64,000 nt of DNA, taken from positions 1 through 64,000 of the forward strand of contig NZ_PXWF02000050.1 in the NCBI RefSeq assembly GCF_003011895.2, in the 5' to 3' direction. Below the pieces are notes generated by a model. The model was not told where the DNA came from, did no database searches, and worked only from the letters and a program-made list of their open reading frames with translations. The first letter of the stretch is position 1. Each line of letters starts with the position of its first letter. Both the position numbers and the translations under genes were made by a program. This document shows, in pieces, positions 39,312 through 48,760 of the stretch. This DNA is from Massilia glaciei. GTDB taxonomy: Bacteria > Pseudomonadota > Gammaproteobacteria > Burkholderiales > Burkholderiaceae_D.

Positions 39312-40454
39312 ATGGCAATGGATCGCTTGTTCCATTTGATGAAGGAAAAGAACGCGTCGGATATGTTTTTCGCCGTGAACTCGCCTGTGCACATCAAGAT
39401 GAACGGGAACCTTATCCCGATTAATCAGCAAAAATTGGAACGGGAGAACATCCGCGCCCTGCTCGCCGAGGTCGCCTCGCCCGAGCAAATGGAGGAACTC
39501 GAACGCGAGAACGAGCTCAATATGGGCATTTCGGTGCCCAACCTGGGGCGTTTCCGGCTGTCGGCGTTCCGCCAGCGCGGTTCGATCTCGGCCGTGTTCC
39601 GTTTCGTGCCCGCCGTCATCCCCGCCCTCGCCGACCTCGGTTTGCCGGAGGTGCTGTCCGAGCTGATCATGGAAAAGCGCGGCCTGTTGCTGCTCGTCGG
39701 CGCGACCGGCTCGGGCAAGTCGACCACGATCGCCTCGATGCTCGACCACCGCAACGAACTGCGCGCCGGCCACATCCTCACGCTCGAGGATCCGATCGAG
39801 TATCTGTTCAAGAACAAAAAGTCGATCGTCAACCAGCGCGAGATCGGCAGCGACGCGGCCACCTTCTACACGGCGCTGCGCAATTCGATGCGCCAGGCGC
39901 CGGACTGCATTTTGATCGGCGAGATCCGCGACAAGGAAACCATGGCCGCCGCGCTCGCGTACGCGCAATCGGGCCACCTGGTGCTGGCCACGCTGCACGC
40001 GAACAACAGCTACAACGCGCTCAACCGCATCATCAGCTTCTACCCGATCGAGAACCGCGCGGCGCTGCTGCAGGACTTGTCGTCGGCGGTCAAGGCCATC
40101 GTCTCGCAGCGCCTGGTGCGCTCGGCGGCCGGCGGCACGCGCCAGGCGGCGGTCGAGATCATGGTCAACACGCGCTATGTGGCCGACCTGATCGAAAAGG
40201 GCGAGATCGGCCAGATCAAGGAGGCGATGGAGAAAAGCCTGTCGCCGGGCTCGCAGTCGTTCGAGTCGGCGCTGCTCGCGCTGGTCAAGAGCGGTTTGGT
40301 CACGCAGGAGGAGGCGCTGGCCAATGCCGACTCGGCGACCAATCTGTTGTGGCTGCTTAACAACGCCACCGCCGCCAAGCCGGGCGCGGCCGAGGCGCCG
40401 CCGGAAAAACCGGAGGACGACGGCAGCTCGTTCAAGGAGTTCACGCTGGGGTAA
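39312..40454 (+). CDS. pilU: Type IV pilus retraction ATPase PilU
   Basis: 380 residues. A secretion-type hexameric ATPase: Walker A LLVGATGSGKSTTIASML, Asp box LTLEDPIEYLF, Walker B PDCILIGEIRDKETM, and His box GHLVLATLHANNSYNALNRI. The C-terminal tail (DDGSSFKEFTLG) and the N-terminus MDRLFHLMKEKNASDMFF resemble PilU rather than PilT. TAGGAGAGCACG gives a good ribosome site. Its presence within the dap cluster is a known arrangement in this order of bacteria. Confidence 0.92.
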   Translation: MAMDRLFHLMKEKNASDMFFAVNSPVHIKMNGNLIPINQQKLERENIRALLAEVASPEQMEELERENELNMGISVPNLGRFRLSAFRQRGSISAVFRFVPAVIPALADLGLPEVLSELIMEKRGLLLLVGATGSGKSTTIASMLDHRNELRAGHILTLEDPIEYLFKNKKSIVNQREIGSDAATFYTALRNSMRQAPDCILIGEIRDKETMAAALAYAQSGHLVLATLHANNSYNALNRIISFYPIENRAALLQDLSSAVKAIVSQRLVRSAAGGTRQAAVEIMVNTRYVADLIEKGEIGQIKEAMEKSLSPGSQSFESALLALVKSGLVTQEEALANADSATNLLWLLNNATAAKPGAAEAPPEKPEDDGSSFKEFTLG

Positions 40455-40500
40455 AAAGCTGGCGTCAGGCCGGGCTTTCGTCGCCCCCGCGCTCTCCGCG

Positions 40501-40560
40501 TTCCCCGTCATCCCCGCGCGCTCCCCGTCATCCCCGCGCGCTCCCCGTCATCCCCGCGAA
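40501..40560. repeat. Three 20-bp tandem repeats
   Basis: Exactly three copies of CTCCCCGTCATCCCCGCGCG (first and last with small changes) follow pilU. The unit contains the CGTCATCCCCGCG arm of the dRS3-like family seen at 9247 and 15921. A degenerate inverse arm (ATGGGTCCCCGCCTCCGG) lies at 40675-40692, so this is probably a decayed paired element of about 200 bp. Confidence 0.85.
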
Positions 40561-40764
40561 AGTGCAAACGCATGCGTTTGCCCCATGCTGAGCACGCGGT
40601 TATGCGCCTTGAAAAATTTTTGTCGTACAGTCCCGAGCCTGAAAATTTGAACTCCGCGTATATACACGCTCAGTATGGGTCCCCGCCTCCGGGAGGATGA
40701 CGTTGGTTTATGATACTTGTGCTTTAACGACACGATTTCTGATGCTGTGCAATATCCTTTGATG

Positions 40765-40785
40765 ATGGCGCCCCCCGGGCGCCAT
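40765..40785. promoter_or_regulatory. Strong hairpin upstream of yffB
   Basis: ATGGCGCCC and GGGCGCCAT are perfect 9-bp arms with a three-base C loop, about 90 bp before the yffB start. It could be an attenuator or terminator in the leader of yffB-dapE-prmB, or part of a repeat. Followed by TATGTTAT, a weak -10 candidate. The rest of the 422-bp gap has no supportable gene. Confidence 0.5.
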
Positions 40786-40876
40786 TATGTTATCCTCCCG
40801 ACTTCCCCCGCGTTGTGTTTTTCGCCCGTGTCGCGCCCTTCCAGGCGCTGCAGCGCATCGACCCTGACCTTGACCC

Positions 40877-41230
40877 ATGAAAACTACCCTGTACGGCATC
40901 CCGAACTGCGACACCGTCAAAAAAGCCCGTACCTGGATGGCCGATCAGGGCCACGAATTCGCCTTCCACGACTTCAAAAAGCAGGGTCTCGACAGTGCCA
41001 CCGTGGCCGCCTGGCTCGAACAACTCGACTGGGACGTCCTGGTCAACCGCAAGGGCACCACCTGGCGCAATCTGCCCGACGCGCGCAAGGCCGCCGTGCA
41101 AAACAAAGACAGCGCGCTCGCGCTCATGCTCGAATTCCCCTCCGTGATCAAGCGCCCCGTGCTGCAGGCCCCGGGCAAACTGAGCGTCGGCTTTTCAAGC
41201 GACAAATACCAGCAGCTGTTCGGCGCATGA
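40877..41230 (+). CDS. yffB: ArsC/Spx-family reductase-like protein YffB
   Basis: 117 residues with a thioredoxin-like ArsC fold: [19 protein letters not shown] carries the single cysteine, then [12 protein letters not shown] and [12 protein letters not shown]. It lacks the further cysteines of true arsenate reductases. Usually encoded next to dapE, as here, where its TGA overlaps the dapE ATG (ATGA). Role in the cell unclear. Confidence 0.9.
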   Translation: MKTTLYGIPNCDTVKKARTWMADQGHEFAFHDFKKQGLDSATVAAWLEQLDWDVLVNRKGTTWRNLPDARKAAVQNKDSALALMLEFPSVIKRPVLQAPGKLSVGFSSDKYQQLFGA

Positions 41231-42369
41231 GCACGCCGGCCAAATCGCGCACCCACGCGCTGTCCGAAGCGCTGATGGCACTATCCTCGATCACCCCCGA
41301 GGACAATGGCTGCCAGCAGCGCCTGATCGAACTGCTCTCGCCGCTCGGCTTCGCGTGCGAGACCATCGAATCGAACGGCGTGACCAACCTGTGGGCGCGC
41401 CGCGGCAGCGACTCGCCCGTGTTCGTGTTCGCCGGCCACACCGACGTGGTGCCGACCGGACCGGCCGAGCAATGGGCGTCCAAGCCGTTCGTGCCGACCG
41501 TGCGCGACGGCAAACTGTACGGGCGCGGCGCCGCCGACATGAAGACCTCGATCGCCGCCATGGTCGTCGCGGTCGAGGAATTCACCGGCGCCCACCCGCG
41601 GCACCGCGGCTCGATCGCCTTTTTGATCACCAGCGACGAGGAGGGCCCGGCCACCGACGGCACCGTCATCGTCTGCGAGCGCCTGCGCGAACGCGGCGAA
41701 ACGATCGACTTCTGCCTCGTCGGCGAGCCCACCTCGGCCCACATCCTGGGCGACACCATCAAGAACGGGCGCCGCGGCTCGCTCTCGGGCACGCTGGCGG
41801 TCAAGGGCGTGCAGGGCCACATCGCCTACCCGCAACTGGCGCGCAACCCGATCCACCAGGGCGCCGCCGCGCTGGCCGAGCTGGTCGCGGAGCGCTGGGA
41901 CGAGGGCAACGAGTACTACCTGCCGACCTCGTGGCAGATGTCGAACATCCACGCCGGCACCGGCGCCGGCAACGTGATCCCCGGCCTCATGACGGTCGCC
42001 TTCAACTTCCGCTTCTCGACCGCGAGCACGGCCGACGGCCTCGAGGCGCGCGTGCACGCGATCCTCGACAAGCACGGCCTCGACTACACGCTCGACTGGA
42101 CCCTCAACGGCCTGCCCTTCCTCACGCCGCGCGGCCAATTGTCCGACGCGCTGGCGCAGGCGATCGCCGACGAAACCGGCGTGCACACCGAATTGTCGAC
42201 CACCGGCGGGACCAGCGACGGGCGCTTCATCGCGCGGATCTGCCCGCAAGTGATAGAATTCGGCCCTCCGAATGCCAGCATCCACAAGATCGACGAGCAC
42301 ATCGAGGTGCGTTTCATCGATCCGCTCAAGAATATCTACCGCCGCACTCTGGAAAACCTGCTGGCGTAA
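41227..42369 (+). CDS. dapE: Succinyl-diaminopimelate desuccinylase
   Basis: Zinc peptidase-family enzyme of 380 residues that removes succinate to give LL-diaminopimelate. Metal ligands and catalytic residues: [39 protein letters not shown] (catalytic Glu pair), CLVGEPTS, and the C-terminal histidine in [17 protein letters not shown] 41227 overlaps the end of yffB by four bases. A much longer open frame from 40717 is not family sequence before this ATG. Confidence 0.97.
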   Translation: MSTPAKSRTHALSEALMALSSITPEDNGCQQRLIELLSPLGFACETIESNGVTNLWARRGSDSPVFVFAGHTDVVPTGPAEQWASKPFVPTVRDGKLYGRGAADMKTSIAAMVVAVEEFTGAHPRHRGSIAFLITSDEEGPATDGTVIVCERLRERGETIDFCLVGEPTSAHILGDTIKNGRRGSLSGTLAVKGVQGHIAYPQLARNPIHQGAAALAELVAERWDEGNEYYLPTSWQMSNIHAGTGAGNVIPGLMTVAFNFRFSTASTADGLEARVHAILDKHGLDYTLDWTLNGLPFLTPRGQLSDALAQAIADETGVHTELSTTGGTSDGRFIARICPQVIEFGPPNASIHKIDEHIEVRFIDPLKNIYRRTLENLLA

Positions 42370-42395
42370 CGCCGCGCCCAACCGAAACCCTGGCC

Positions 42396-43280
42396 ATGAC
42401 TACGACTACTTTCACCACGCCGCGCGACCTGCTGCGCTACGCCGTCACCCGTTTTAATGGCGCCAAGCTGTTTTTCGGCCATGGCAGCGCCGAGGCGCTC
42501 GACGAGGCGGCCTACCTGATCCTGCACACGCTGCATCTGCCGCTCGACAAGCTCGATCCCTTCCTCGACGCCCGCCTGCTGCCCGACGAGGTGCTGAAGG
42601 TGCTGGCTGTGATCGAGCGGCGCTGCACCACGCGCGTGCCGGCCGCCTACATCACCAACCAGGCCTGGCTTGGCACCTACGCGTTCTACGTCGACGAGCG
42701 CGTCATCGTGCCGCGCTCGTTCATCGCCGAACTCATTCCACAACAGTTCAGCCCTTGGGTCGGCGACTACGAGAACGTCGAGAACATCCTCGAACTGTGC
42801 ACCGGCTCGGGCTGCCTGGCGATCATGCTGGCCGACGCCTTCCCCAACAGCGTGGTCGACGCGGTCGACATCTCCAGCGACGCGCTGGCCGTGGCCGAGC
42901 GCAACATCCGCGACTACAAGCTCGACGGCCGGGTCAACCCGATTTGCTCGGACCTGTACCAGAACGTGCCGTTCAAGAAATACGACCTGATCGTGAGCAA
43001 TCCGCCCTACGTCAACAGCGACTCGATGAGCAAGCTGCCGCCCGAGTACCTGCACGAGCCGCAGATCGCGCTCGGCGGCGGCGCCGACGGCATGGACCTG
43101 GTGCGCAAGATCATCGCCGGCGCGGCCGAACGCCTGGCCCCGGACGGCCTGCTCATCATCGAGATCGGCAACGAGCGCGAATACGCCGAGGCGGCCTTCT
43201 GCGACCTTGGCCTGACCTGGCTGACCACGAGCGCGGGCGACGACATGGTGTTCATGATCGGCGCCGACCAGTTGCAGTGA
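42396..43280 (+). CDS. prmB: Ribosomal protein uL3 glutamine methyltransferase PrmB
   Basis: 294 residues. SAM-dependent N5-glutamine methyltransferase for ribosomal protein L3. SAM site ILELCTGSGCLAIMLA, catalytic NPPY motif in LIVSNPPYVNSDSM, and the N-terminal VTRFNGAKLFFGHGSAEALD, typical of PrmB rather than PrmC. It lies 27 bp after dapE. Confidence 0.95.
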   Translation: MTTTTFTTPRDLLRYAVTRFNGAKLFFGHGSAEALDEAAYLILHTLHLPLDKLDPFLDARLLPDEVLKVLAVIERRCTTRVPAAYITNQAWLGTYAFYVDERVIVPRSFIAELIPQQFSPWVGDYENVENILELCTGSGCLAIMLADAFPNSVVDAVDISSDALAVAERNIRDYKLDGRVNPICSDLYQNVPFKKYDLIVSNPPYVNSDSMSKLPPEYLHEPQIALGGGADGMDLVRKIIAGAAERLAPDGLLIIEIGNEREYAEAAFCDLGLTWLTTSAGDDMVFMIGADQLQ

Positions 43281-43344
43281 TGACGATGCAGTGACAAGGA
43301 CGCAGTAAAACCGATATAAAAACCTTCATGGCCACGGCCATGGC

Positions 43345-43378
43345 GCGGGCGGACCGGCTTGAAAGGCCTGCCGCCCGC
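43345..43378 (+). terminator. Hairpin between prmB and yheS
   Basis: GCGGGCGG and CCGCCCGC are perfect 8-bp arms with partial pairing inside. It lies 65 bp after prmB and 25 bp before the yheS start; it lacks a T run. It may limit readthrough or act in the yheS leader. Confidence 0.45.
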
Positions 43379-43402
43379 ACGCACCTCCTAGAAAAGAAAA
43401 GA

Positions 43403-45397
<1,995 letters not shown>

Positions 45398-45429
45398 GCC
45401 GCAGTTACGGCGCCTGGGGGCACTGCTCC

Positions 45430-45903
45430 TTACGCGGCCCGGCGCGCCCCTTCTGCGCGCCGCACCGACATCAGCATGTCGATGTCGACCAAAATCAGGC
45501 GCCGCCCCTCGAGCTGGCCGAGCCCCATCAGGTAGTCGGGCACGCCGCGCTGGGCGATCGGGCTGATCTGGCCGGCCTCGAGCGCCACCACGTCGCTGAC
45601 GGAGTCGACCACCATCCCCATCACGCAGCTCGAGAGCTGCAAGATGATGACGTCGGTGAGCCGGTCCGGCGCCGACGGCCGCGTGCCGAGCGCGACGCGC
45701 ATGTCGACCAGGGGCATGATCACGCCGCGCGCGAGCGCCACGCCATGCACGATCTGGCCTTCATTCGAGACGCGCTCGAGCGCGGTGAGCGGGCGCAGTT
45801 CGCGCACCCGGTCGGCGTCGAGACCATACTCGAGTCCACCAAGCCCGAAACTGAGGAATTTCCTCGCGCCGGGAACCGCTGGGTCGACTGCGTCTGGGTG
45901 CAT
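45430..45903 (-). CDS. Second CheW-like coupling protein
   Basis: 157 residues from ATG 45903, preferred to ATG 45924 because AAGGA lies five bases upstream. A CheW domain: FLSFGLGGLEYGLDADRVRE, ARGVIMPLVDMRVALG and [13 protein letters not shown]. It differs from the cluster CheW in lacking the NLRG motif (it has ALARG). No chemotaxis gene is adjacent. A decayed duplicate of its 3' part is found at 47740-47902. Confidence 0.9.
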   Translation of the reverse strand: MHPDAVDPAVPGARKFLSFGLGGLEYGLDADRVRELRPLTALERVSNEGQIVHGVALARGVIMPLVDMRVALGTRPSAPDRLTDVIILQLSSCVMGMVVDSVSDVVALEAGQISPIAQRGVPDYLMGLGQLEGRRLILVDIDMLMSVRRAEGARRAA

Positions 45904-46068
45904 GATGGTCCTTTCGTCTGTCATGAAGCGGCCAAATTACTGAAATTCCATGCTACGGGGAGTGGCGCCGGCCATCGTTGACTGCGGTCAATATTTCCTG
46001 ATGAAATGTATTAGCCCGCGAAGCTCGCGCCGGGCGCCGTACAATGCGGTGCTGGTTCCGCCGTCTGG

Positions 46069-46128
46069 TTTCCTGTCCGATTTTTTGTCCGATTTTTTGT
46101 CCGGTTTTTTGTCCGATTATTTGTCCAA
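46069..46128 (+). repeat. Five 12-bp tandem repeats upstream of arfB
   Basis: Five consecutive 12-bp units of the form TTTTTTGTCCGA, the outer two partly diverged. They end 25 bp before the arfB start. A TACAAT -10-like box at 46040 lies just upstream, so the array would be in the leader. If translated in the arfB frame it reads as repeated FLSD. Confidence 0.9.
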
Positions 46129-46153
46129 TCTTGCTGCCGAAGGGGTTGCCGAT

Positions 46154-46573
46154 GTGTCGATTGTGGAGCCTGCGGTGAGCCCGCAGCTGGTGCCGGCCGA
46201 GGTCGAACTAAGCGCGATCCGCGCCCAGGGGCCGGGCGGCCAGAACGTCAACAAGGTCTCGTGCGCGGTGCACCTGCGCTTCGACATCGGCGCCTCGTCG
46301 CTGCCCGACGCGATCAAGGAGCGGCTGCTCGCGCTGGCCGACCAGCGCATCACGCGCCACGGCGTGCTGGTGCTCAAGGCGCAGCAATCGCGCAGCCTCG
46401 AGCAAAACAAGGAGGACGCGCTGCGGCGCCTGCAGGAACTGATCGACAGCGTGGCCGTGGTGGCGGCGGTGCGCAGGCCCACGCGCCCGACCCGCAGCTC
46501 GCAGCGCAAGCGGCTCGACGGCAAAGCCTCGCACGGCCAGACCAAGGCGCTGCGCGCGAAGATCAGCGACTAA
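46154..46573 (+). CDS. arfB: Alternative ribosome-rescue factor ArfB (peptidyl-tRNA hydrolase)
   Basis: 139 residues from GTG 46154, like the 140-residue E. coli protein. The catalytic loop GPGGQNVNKVSCAVHLRFDI contains the release-factor GGQ. The C-terminus is basic (ARRP-like RRPTRPTRSSQRKRLDGKAS, then HGQTKALRAKISD) and would enter the mRNA channel of a stalled ribosome. AAGGGG lies eight bases upstream. The frame stays open upstream through the 12-bp repeats, but that stretch is not conserved protein. A decayed copy of its 3' end is at 47902-47990. Confidence 0.92.
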   Translation: MSIVEPAVSPQLVPAEVELSAIRAQGPGGQNVNKVSCAVHLRFDIGASSLPDAIKERLLALADQRITRHGVLVLKAQQSRSLEQNKEDALRRLQELIDSVAVVAAVRRPTRPTRSSQRKRLDGKASHGQTKALRAKISD

Positions 46574-46730
46574 GGAGCCGTGAATATACGAGTGTGACAA
46601 TTGGGCGGCTTTGGCGGATTGCGATGCAAGGCGCGAGAAGGAGTCATAGCAAACTATGGCGACGACGAACAACGCGGCAGCGCGCCCGCCAGGGCCAATC
46701 CAATTGTTACAGTTATTTTTGAACGACTCC
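46574..46730. repeat. 157-bp imperfect palindrome (MITE/ERIC-like)
   Basis: It begins directly after the arfB stop. Left GGAGCCGT and right ACGACTCC are inverted ends; TGTGACAATTGG pairs with CCAATTGTTACA further in, and the centre is CATAGC-AAA-CTATGGCGA. The same centre (CATAGC-GGG-CTATGGCGA) and nearly the same length occur in the element at 54464-54618, which shows a target duplication. I see no clear target duplication here. Confidence 0.75.
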
Positions 46731-46853
46731 TAGGCTTCGCCCACTAAGCGCTGAATTTCCTCCTGTAACCAACCGAACTTTCCCGCCGCGTGTTACCGAA
46801 CACTGCAAATCCATCCGCTTTCCGTGTCTGGCCTCCTTATCGGCGACGGCGTG

Positions 46854-47078
46854 TCACCAAACTTTGAAGTCGAGCCCCTTCCCGTCCGGCGTCCGGTGGC
46901 ACACGAAATATATGTTGACCGTGCACCAGAGCGCGAGCAGCACCAACGGATTTGTCTGGAAAAGTACGTCGGCAATGAGCATCCCTATCCCGCTCCCGAG
47001 CATCATTTCCAGCATCAACCTCAACCCAGTAGGGGCGGCGAGCTTGAGCCGCAATCCCTTCCCCAAAAATTTCGCCAT
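46854..47078 (-). CDS. Small membrane protein, possible second immunity-type protein
   Basis: 74 residues from ATG 47078, with a strong AGGAGG eight bases upstream. A basic N-terminus (MAKFLGKGLRLKLAAPTG) is followed by two hydrophobic helices (LMLEMMLGSGIGMLIADVLF; PLVLLALWCTVNIYFVCH). Length and layout (LGxxIGxxI in helix 1, a VxxF..H pattern ending helix 2) resemble the protein at 48099-48308, which follows the microcin-like gene. It lies 41 bp after the HlyD remnant. Function inferred only from context. Confidence 0.65.
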   Translation of the reverse strand: MAKFLGKGLRLKLAAPTGLRLMLEMMLGSGIGMLIADVLFQTNPLVLLALWCTVNIYFVCHRTPDGKGLDFKVW

Positions 47079-47118
47079 AGCCAAACCTCCTGTAAACACT
47101 ACAAGTTCCAGTCGCGTG

Positions 47119-47353
47119 TTACCGCGCCTGGCCCTTCGCGGAGCTGACGATGGGACCGAGCACCCATTCCTACAGCTTCCTGCGATCCTGTTGAATGTCG
47201 GCCTCCAGCGTCATGCCCGGCTTGAACTTTACCGTCCTGCAGTAGGCTTTCGAGGGCTTTCTGGAGCGGCAGTTGGGCGCTCAAATCGGCTTCCACCTGG
47301 GCGAGGGCGCGCTGCATAAAACCCTGCTTCGCAAGCTCGGCGTAGCTCTGCAA
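47119..47353 (-). pseudogene. Remnant of HlyD-family membrane fusion protein
   Basis: Only the 3' part remains. The upstream piece reads LQSYAELAKQGFMQRALAQV followed by EADLS, the start of the HlyD coiled coil. Near 47228 the frame changes and continues VKFKPGMTLEADIQQDRRKL, a TAG, then EWVLGPIVSSAKGQAR and TAA. GMTLEADI and RRxLxEWVLxP are hallmarks of the C-terminus of HlyD/CvaA-type bacteriocin exporters. The gene has an internal deletion, a frame change and a nonsense codon. It implies that a dedicated secretion system once lay here. Confidence 0.75.
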
Positions 47354-47360
47354 TTTTTCC

Positions 47361-47400
47361 TTTATTCTAGAGTTAGGCTGGAGGCTGTATTTGCGCCTTC
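47361..47400. repeat. 40-bp direct repeat, copy 1 (copy 2 at 48626-48665)
   Basis: This stretch and 48626-48665 agree at 35 of 40 positions (TAGAGTTAG then TGGAGGCTG shared). Each copy lies at the far edge of one half of the duplicated block that starts with cheW-arfB, and so probably marks the original right end of the duplication. Confidence 0.8.
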
Positions 47401-47737
47401 ACATCAAATCATTCGTATCAAAATCAAATCATTCCATCCGAAATCATCGCCACATGAGTTGGGGTTGGACCGGACCTCGGTGCGCGGTTTTAGCGCAGGC
47501 GAAAACCCGGACTGTTGGAAGGGCAGCCCAAATAACTTGCTGGCGGAACGGTTCATCGTTGCCCCGATTACGGGGGGCATTCGGCTTGAGGCACCACGCT
47601 TGCATGAACGCCAAATAAGGGACATTTGCGAGCCAACTGGTGCGGTTGCCTTCTGCTGCGAGCGGCTGCACAGGCTCGAGTACCGACAATCAGACATGTA
47701 ACTTGACCGTTTTCAGGTTGCGATCACACCTTGGTGT
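47401..47737. other. Unassigned stretch between the duplicated blocks
   Basis: 337 bp with lower GC and different codon composition from the surrounding genes. A minus-strand frame of 97 codons starts at 47697 but lacks a ribosome site and any family feature. It may be a decayed gene or an inserted repeat. I cannot identify it. Confidence 0.4.
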
Positions 47738-47739
47738 TC

Positions 47740-47990
47740 GGGGCACTGCTCCTTACGGGGGTTGACGCGCCCCTTCGGCGCGCCGCACCGACATCAGCTT
47801 GTCGATATCGACCAGGATCAGGCGCCGTTCGGGGACGCCGCAGTACACAATCAAGCTGATCTGGCCGGCCTCGAGCGCCACCACGTCGCTCACGGAGTCG
47901 ACCGCCGCCCAACCCGCAGCTCACAGCGCAAGCGGCTCGACGGCAAAGCCTCACACGGCCAAGGCGCTGCGCGCAAATGTCAGCGACTGA
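47740..47990. pseudogene. Decayed duplicate of cheW 3' end fused to arfB 3' end
   Basis: 47740-47902 matches 45418-45609 (the CheW-like 3' end), with a small internal deletion. 47902-47990 matches 46482-46573 (the arfB 3' end, with CGCAAGCGGCTCGACGGCAA identical). The join removes about 870 bp of the original. Both parts keep the original orientation, so this is a direct, not inverted, copy. It has no coding potential. Confidence 0.88.
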
Positions 47991-48098
47991 TCTTCGATAG
48001 GTATGCAGCGGGAGCGTCTTGATTTCTATAATCTTGTCGATGGCCCGCAACGTGGAGGAAATGGTGCGGCCGCGCGGCAAGCCGGGCGCACCCAAGGC

Positions 48099-48308
48099 TC
48101 ACTTCAATGGCGCAGGCGGCTTAGCGGGCTTAGCCCGCTTGCTTGAGTGGAGCAGGAACCAGACGGTGAGGCCGTATAGCAGTACCGCTGCCCATGCCGG
48201 CAACAACTCGCCGTACACGAGCTTGGAAATGCCCACGCCGATGGCGGGACCAAGCAGCGCGTACAACACCATCTTGCGGCGGCTCGCATAAACGGGAGGT
48301 CGGTTCAT
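48099..48308 (-). CDS. Small membrane protein, candidate microcin immunity protein
   Basis: 69 residues from ATG 48308, which has GAGGG six bases upstream; ATG 48320, overlapping the previous stop as ATGA, is the alternative (73 residues). Two hydrophobic helices (MVLYALLGPAIGVGISKLVY; LPAWAAVLLYGLTVWFLLH), then a Lys/Pro-rich tail. A perfect palindrome (AGCGGGCTTAGCCCGCT) lies within the tail codons and could stop transcription. Its immediate position after a double-glycine peptide gene matches the usual place of microcin immunity genes. Function inferred from context. Confidence 0.65.
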   Translation of the reverse strand: MNRPPVYASRRKMVLYALLGPAIGVGISKLVYGELLPAWAAVLLYGLTVWFLLHSSKRAKPAKPPAPLK

Positions 48309-48316
48309 GGCCACCC

Positions 48317-48499
48317 TCATTGACTGGAATATTGTTCGATATACCAGTCGGACTTGTTTTCACCGCCGGCGCCGCCAGTCATTTTCGAGGCGCCAAAGCC
48401 GGCGCCGCCGGTGCCGGAGGCGCTGCCGAACTTTTGCAATAGGTCGAGCCCGCCACCGCAAGCCGATCCTTCCAGCGACTCCATGGATACAACGTGCAT
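48317..48499 (-). CDS. Class II microcin-like precursor with double-glycine leader
   Basis: 60 residues. AAGGA lies seven bases before ATG 48499. Residues 1-16, MHVVSMESLEGSACGG, follow the leader pattern of class II microcins (hydrophobic, Ser/Thr, hydrophobic, x, x, Leu, Asp/Glu, ending in Gly-Gly; compare MRTLTLNELDSVSGG of microcin V). The 44-residue core is Gly/Ala/Ser-rich (KFGSASGTGGAGFGASK) and ends hydrophilic (ENKSDWYIEQYSSQ). A small two-helix membrane protein gene follows directly, and an HlyD-type exporter remnant lies 1 kb away. Alternative: another exported GG peptide, such as a signal. Activity unproven. Confidence 0.6.
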   Translation of the reverse strand: MHVVSMESLEGSACGGGLDLLQKFGSASGTGGAGFGASKMTGGAGGENKSDWYIEQYSSQ

Positions 48500-48625
48500 G
48501 AGGTATTCCTTCGTTAAGAAGCTTCAAACAATCCGGCGCGGCGTCATCGCGCCGTCCGGCCCCTCGCTAAGCTAATTGAAGGGATCGATGCCCGAGTCGC
48601 GCACACCGCCGGAGCTTAGGCCGCT

Positions 48626-48665
48626 TTTATTTTAGAGTTAGTCTGGAGGCTGCGTTTGCGGCTTC
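48626..48665. repeat. 40-bp direct repeat, copy 2
   Basis: Partner of 47361-47400 (35 of 40 positions identical). It lies about 130 bp upstream of the microcin-like gene on the coding strand and could overlap its promoter. Confidence 0.8.
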
Positions 48666-48725
48666 CCATCCGGTCTTCAGTCTTTTCCCCATAAGCCGAA
48701 GATGAAAAATTGGGCACCCCAATTG

Positions 48726-48754
48726 AAAAGGCCCGCGAAACCGGCGGGCCTTTT
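48726..48754 (-). terminator. Rho-independent terminator
   Basis: AAAAGGCCCGC and GCGGGCCTTTT form an 11-bp stem with a 7-base loop just after the Gln/Arg-rich secreted protein gene. A/T runs on both sides allow use in either direction. Confidence 0.9.
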
Positions 48755-48760
48755 GTTGTG

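Noticed and set aside
40717-41226. A 170-residue N-terminal extension of DapE
   Set aside because: It overlaps yffB in another frame and has no DapE similarity; ATG 41227 overlapping the yffB stop gives the exact family length.
45950-46153. Longer ArfB with a FLSD-repeat N-terminus
   Set aside because: The open frame is present but not family sequence; the GTG at 46154 gives the standard length with a good ribosome site. Kept only as a repeat finding.
47724-48095. A 123-codon minus-strand gene
   Set aside because: Most of it lies over the decayed cheW/arfB duplicate and is Arg-rich shadow sequence.
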